DNA of 8,614 bases from an uncultured Fidelibacterota bacterium (GTDB taxonomy: Bacteria; Fidelibacterota; Marinisomatia; Marinisomatales; UBA1611). The stretch spans positions 1 through 8,614 of the forward strand of contig CALCSS010000008.1 of NCBI GenBank assembly GCA_937893835.1, in the 5' to 3' direction. A program made the position numbers and the translations under genes. Of this stretch, positions 6,215 to 8,614 are shown in pieces (position 1 is the first letter of the stretch; every line of letters begins with the position of its first letter). Under the pieces are notes generated by a model. That model worked only from the letters and a program-made list of their open reading frames with translations. It searched no databases and was not told the origin of the DNA.

Positions 6215-8026
6215 ATGGGCAAAGATCCTAGATCATTTGAGTCACCAATAAAAGGGATAGGCGAAGAGACACTCGCGTTGGTGATATTCTCATCGATGAC
6301 CGTGCTGCCCTTTATAGAAACCTTTACTCGCTTATTTAATCTTAATAGCATACCCGCCTCGCAGATCCTTGTACAGCATTTCACCCTATGGATCGGATTT
6401 TTGGGAGCAGTCCTTGCGTCTAGGCGGAATAAGTTATTGGCTTTGACCAGAGACTCGATATTCCACAGAGAACAGAATATCGATCTTGGTAAATGGATCG
6501 CCAAGGTCACCACCTTTTTGGTCCTGGTGTCTCTGGCATGGGGTAGTTGGGAATTGGTCAAGATTGAAATGGATTATCCGATTGACATCGCGCCCAATAT
6601 ACCTCGCTGGTTTGCACAGATCATCATGCCTATTGGATTTGGGCTAATGGCAATTCATGTCTATTTAAGTAGTTATCAAAAACACCTACATCGATTTACC
6701 CTAATAGGTATCAGTCTATTGCTATCAATAAGTGGTTTTACTGAATGGATGTTTGATCTCATTCCGGTCGTGTATATTGGTGTAGTGGTCATCATGCTAT
6801 CAATATTCTATGGGGCTCCGATCTTTGTCGGTCTTGGGGGATTGGCGATTCTAATGTTTTGGTCAGATTATACTCCTATATCAGCTATACCCGCTGAAGC
6901 GTATAGAATAGTTGTCTCACCAACACTCCCCACTATTCCACTCTTTACACTTGCTGGTTATATCCTAGCTGAAAGTAGAGCATCTGAGCGTTTGGTCAAT
7001 GTGTTCAGAGAACTATTTGGATGGATTCCAGGAGGAACCCCAGTGGTCATTGTATTATTGTGTGGTTTCTTTACTGCATTGACAGGTGGCTCTGGAGTTA
7101 CGATCTTGGCTCTGGGTGGTCTTCTATTACCGATGCTCATAAAAGATGGTTATAGTCGTTCATTCTCATTGGGTCTGATCACTGTTTCAGGATCCATTGG
7201 TCTTTTGTTTCCACCAAGCCTACCTCTGATAATCTATGGTGTGACGGCAGGTGTCTCTGTTAAGGATGTTTTCATAGCTGGGTTGATACCTGGAATATTG
7301 CTCATTGTATTGATCTCATCATGGTCAGTCTTTCAAGGAAGAAAAAATAAGATCGAATTAAAAAAGTTTATTCCGAAGGATGCTATGCGGGTGTCTTGGG
7401 AGACAAAGTGGGAGCTATTTTTACCTATATTGATCTTACTTGGAGTATTTGGTGGATTTACCACCTTGGTCGAAACAGCTGCAATAACTGTCATATATGT
7501 TTTTGTTATAGAGTTTTTTATATACAGAGATATTAAGCTAAAGGAACTACCTGCCATAGTCATAGAATGTGCGACTCTAATCGGAGGGGTTCTAATCATA
7601 CTGGGTGTTGCGATGGGATTAACAAGCTATTTGGTTGATGCACAGATACCAATGATCATTCTATCATGGGCAAAGGTAACCATAGGAAACAAGTATGTCT
7701 TTCTATTCTTATTGAACATATTCTTATTGATCGTTGGTTGTCTGATGGACATATTCTCTGCGATCATAGTCATTGTGCCACTTATTGCCCCCTTAGGCAC
7801 ATATTTTGGGGTAGAACCCGTACACTTGGCGATCATCTTCATAGCGAATCTCGAACTAGGTTTTTTGACACCGCCAGTCGGAATGAACCTGTTTCTTTCG
7901 GCATACAGGTTTGACGAACCTATGCCAAAGATATACCAGGCAACGCTCCCATTTTTTATAATAAAACTATTTGCAGTTGGGCTCATCACATATTTGCCCT
8001 TCTTGACCCTTGGTTTATTTCACTAA
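6215..8026 (+). CDS. TRAP transporter fused membrane subunit (DctQ-DctM)
   Basis: A 603-residue inner-membrane protein joining the small (Q) and large (M) TRAP subunits. Residues 1-155 look like DctQ, with about four membrane helices (near 18-38, 50-68, 95-117, 132-152) and the typical 'FTLWIGFLGAVLASRRNKL' segment (56-74). A linking helix (about 160-180) leads to DctM from about 185 to the end. DctM hallmarks are 'TIPLFTLAGYILAES' (240-254), 'TGGSGVTILALGGLLLP' (290-306), 'GYSRSFSLGLITVSGSIGLL' (312-331) with 'FPPSLPLIIYG' (332-342), 'GGFTTLVETAA' (413-423), 'GCLMDIFSAIIVIVP' (508-522) and 'NLELGFLTPPVGMNLF' (545-560). It is the secondary, usually Na+-driven, translocation channel for the solute-binding protein encoded 7 bases upstream. 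The first half-site reads GGSGVT rather than the more usual SGSxxA type, consistent with a TatT-linked subfamily. The start is ATG 6215; no clear Shine-Dalgarno is seen, so coupling with the upstream gene is likely. Confidence 0.95.
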   Translation: MGKDPRSFESPIKGIGEETLALVIFSSMTVLPFIETFTRLFNLNSIPASQILVQHFTLWIGFLGAVLASRRNKLLALTRDSIFHREQNIDLGKWIAKVTTFLVLVSLAWGSWELVKIEMDYPIDIAPNIPRWFAQIIMPIGFGLMAIHVYLSSYQKHLHRFTLIGISLLLSISGFTEWMFDLIPVVYIGVVVIMLSIFYGAPIFVGLGGLAILMFWSDYTPISAIPAEAYRIVVSPTLPTIPLFTLAGYILAESRASERLVNVFRELFGWIPGGTPVVIVLLCGFFTALTGGSGVTILALGGLLLPMLIKDGYSRSFSLGLITVSGSIGLLFPPSLPLIIYGVTAGVSVKDVFIAGLIPGILLIVLISSWSVFQGRKNKIELKKFIPKDAMRVSWETKWELFLPILILLGVFGGFTTLVETAAITVIYVFVIEFFIYRDIKLKELPAIVIECATLIGGVLIILGVAMGLTSYLVDAQIPMIILSWAKVTIGNKYVFLFLLNIFLLIVGCLMDIFSAIIVIVPLIAPLGTYFGVEPVHLAIIFIANLELGFLTPPVGMNLFLSAYRFDEPMPKIYQATLPFFIIKLFAVGLITYLPFLTLGLFH

Positions 8027-8041
8027 AACGACAAGATCCTA

Positions 8042-8068
8042 TCTCATAATCATTACTTGATTATGAGA
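8042..8068 (+). terminator. Stem-loop after the TRAP operon, likely terminator
   Basis: A perfect 11-bp inverted repeat (TCTCATAATCA at 8042-8052, TGATTATGAGA at 8058-8068) encloses a 5-base loop, 16 bases after the stop of the membrane subunit gene. The position fits transcription termination or 3'-end protection. Only a short T run (TTT at 8071-8073) follows and the stem is A+T rich, so intrinsic termination may be weak. A dyad operator for the next gene is the alternative. Confidence 0.5.
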
Positions 8069-8133
8069 GGTTTCAAAAGATATATTCAGGACAATCAATA
8101 CAGGAGCAATCCAATACCTTAAACGCTATTTTA

Positions 8134-8161
8134 TTGCCCCCAAGGGGCTGAGTTATATATT
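8134..8161 (+). promoter_or_regulatory. Possible promoter of the PorV-like gene
   Basis: TTGCCC (8134-8139) and TATATT (8156-8161) are spaced by 16 bases and resemble -35 and -10 boxes. They lie in the only sizeable non-coding stretch (8027-8185) and upstream of a gene that follows a probable terminator. A short GC-rich inverted repeat (GCCCC at 8136-8140, GGGGC at 8144-8148) overlaps the -35 side. Sigma-factor preferences of this lineage are unknown, so this is a tentative call. Confidence 0.3.
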
Positions 8162-8173
8162 ATTAATACTAAT

Positions 8174-8178
8174 AGGAG
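8174..8178 (+). promoter_or_regulatory. Shine-Dalgarno sequence of the PorV-like gene
   Basis: AGGAG lies 7 bases before the ATG at 8186, an ideal spacing. It fixes the start of the right-edge gene. Confidence 0.75.
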
Positions 8179-8185
8179 ACGTTCA

Positions 8186-8614
8186 ATGAAGCGTTCAGGG
8201 ATTGTGCTGTCAATAATGATGGCCCTGATGAATCCAGTCCTCGCTCAGAGTGAGGCTGGAGCAATATTTCTACTTATAGCACCAGGTGCCAGGGCAGGCG
8301 GTATGGGTGAGGCCCAGACTGCTGTTGCCAATGATGCTTACGCCAGTTACTGGAATCCAGCAGGACTTGGTTTCTTAGAAGGCAGAGAATTGGCTATGAT
8401 GCATGTGAATTGGTTACCAGGCCTTGCTGATGACCTCTATTATGAATTTCTTGCATATCGAAAAAAATATCCTACACTTGGTACTGTAGGAGGTCATTTG
8501 ATATTTCTAAATCTAGGTGAGCAAATTAGGACGAGTGAAACTGGTGATGAATTAGGAACCTTCACTAGTTATATGACGGCATTCTCCCTTTCATATAGTG
8601 CTCTTATATCGAGG
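8186..8614 (+). CDS. PorV/PorQ-family outer-membrane protein (3' partial)
   Basis: An open frame of 143 codons runs from ATG 8186 to the window edge with no stop, so the C-terminus is missing. The N-terminus is a signal peptide (MKRSG, core about 5-19, cleavage after VLA, residue 20, before QSEAG). The mature start 'AGAIFLLIAPGARAGGMGEA' (24-43), followed by 'QTAVANDAYASYWNPAGLG' (44-62), is the diagnostic opening of the PorV/PorQ family. 'ELAMMHVNWLPGLADDLYYEF' (68-88) continues the same pattern. PorV is an outer-membrane barrel of the FadL type that works with the type IX secretion system, shuttling cargo from the translocon to the attachment machinery. Many FCB bacteria carry several paralogues without proven secretion roles, so a specific porV symbol is not assigned. 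It appears to be its own transcription unit, with a strong ribosome binding site and a stem-loop upstream. Confidence 0.93.
   Translation, partial: MKRSGIVLSIMMALMNPVLAQSEAGAIFLLIAPGARAGGMGEAQTAVANDAYASYWNPAGLGFLEGRELAMMHVNWLPGLADDLYYEFLAYRKKYPTLGTVGGHLIFLNLGEQIRTSETGDELGTFTSYMTAFSLSYSALISR

Noticed and set aside
6193..6561. Reverse-strand open frame over the start of the TRAP membrane gene
   Set aside because: It is antisense to a well-supported DctQ domain, has no ribosome binding site I can see and no recognisable protein features.
8136..8148. Short GC hairpin GCCCC-caa-GGGGC
   Set aside because: Only 5 bp with a 3-base loop and no T tract; too small to call a terminator. Mentioned only as overlapping the possible -35 box.

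Overview
The window reads as a low-to-moderate GC, densely packed Gram-negative chromosome segment with every gene on the + strand. The best lineage guess is the Marinimicrobia (SAR406, Neomarinimicrobiota) or a close FCB-group relative. This rests on a PorV/PorQ-family outer-membrane protein at the right edge, a secreted TPR protein with a C-terminal architecture I associate with that group, and a serine hydroxymethyltransferase carrying the FCB-style insertion near its C-terminal half. It is inference from protein character, not a database match.

Layout: (1) 2-550 is the 3' end of a secreted beta-rich protein whose start lies outside the window. (2) 534-1811 is a predicted outer-membrane beta-barrel that overlaps gene 1 by 17 bases. 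(3) 1814-3088 is an exported TPR protein. (4) 3092-4381 is glyA, complete with all main catalytic residues. (5) 4400-5239 is a TatT-type lipoprotein starting at TTG. (6) 5236-6207 is the TRAP-type solute-binding protein. (7) 6215-8026 is a fused TRAP membrane protein (DctQ small subunit joined to DctM large subunit). Gaps within this run are -17, 2, 3, 18, -4 and 7 bases, so it looks like one long transcription unit. It ends at an 11-bp perfect stem-loop (8042-8068). After a 159-base spacer with a possible promoter and a clear Shine-Dalgarno sequence, (8) a PorV-like protein starts at 8186 and runs off the window.

The most interesting part is 4400-8026: a complete TatT-P-QM TRAP transporter. 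This variant was characterised in Treponema pallidum (Tp0956/Tp0957), where a TPR-like lipoprotein partners the solute-binding protein. The solute-binding protein here lacks the arginine and asparagine that bind the carboxylate of classical TRAP ligands. Aromatic and hydrophobic residues stand at those positions, which argues for a non-classical, probably hydrophobic or non-carboxylate ligand. Upstream, a beta-barrel, an exported TPR protein and a beta-rich secreted protein form an envelope cluster of unknown role. glyA, a cytosolic one-carbon enzyme, sits between the two envelope modules with almost no spacing. I see no RNA genes, mobile elements, CRISPR arrays or reverse-strand genes that I would defend.
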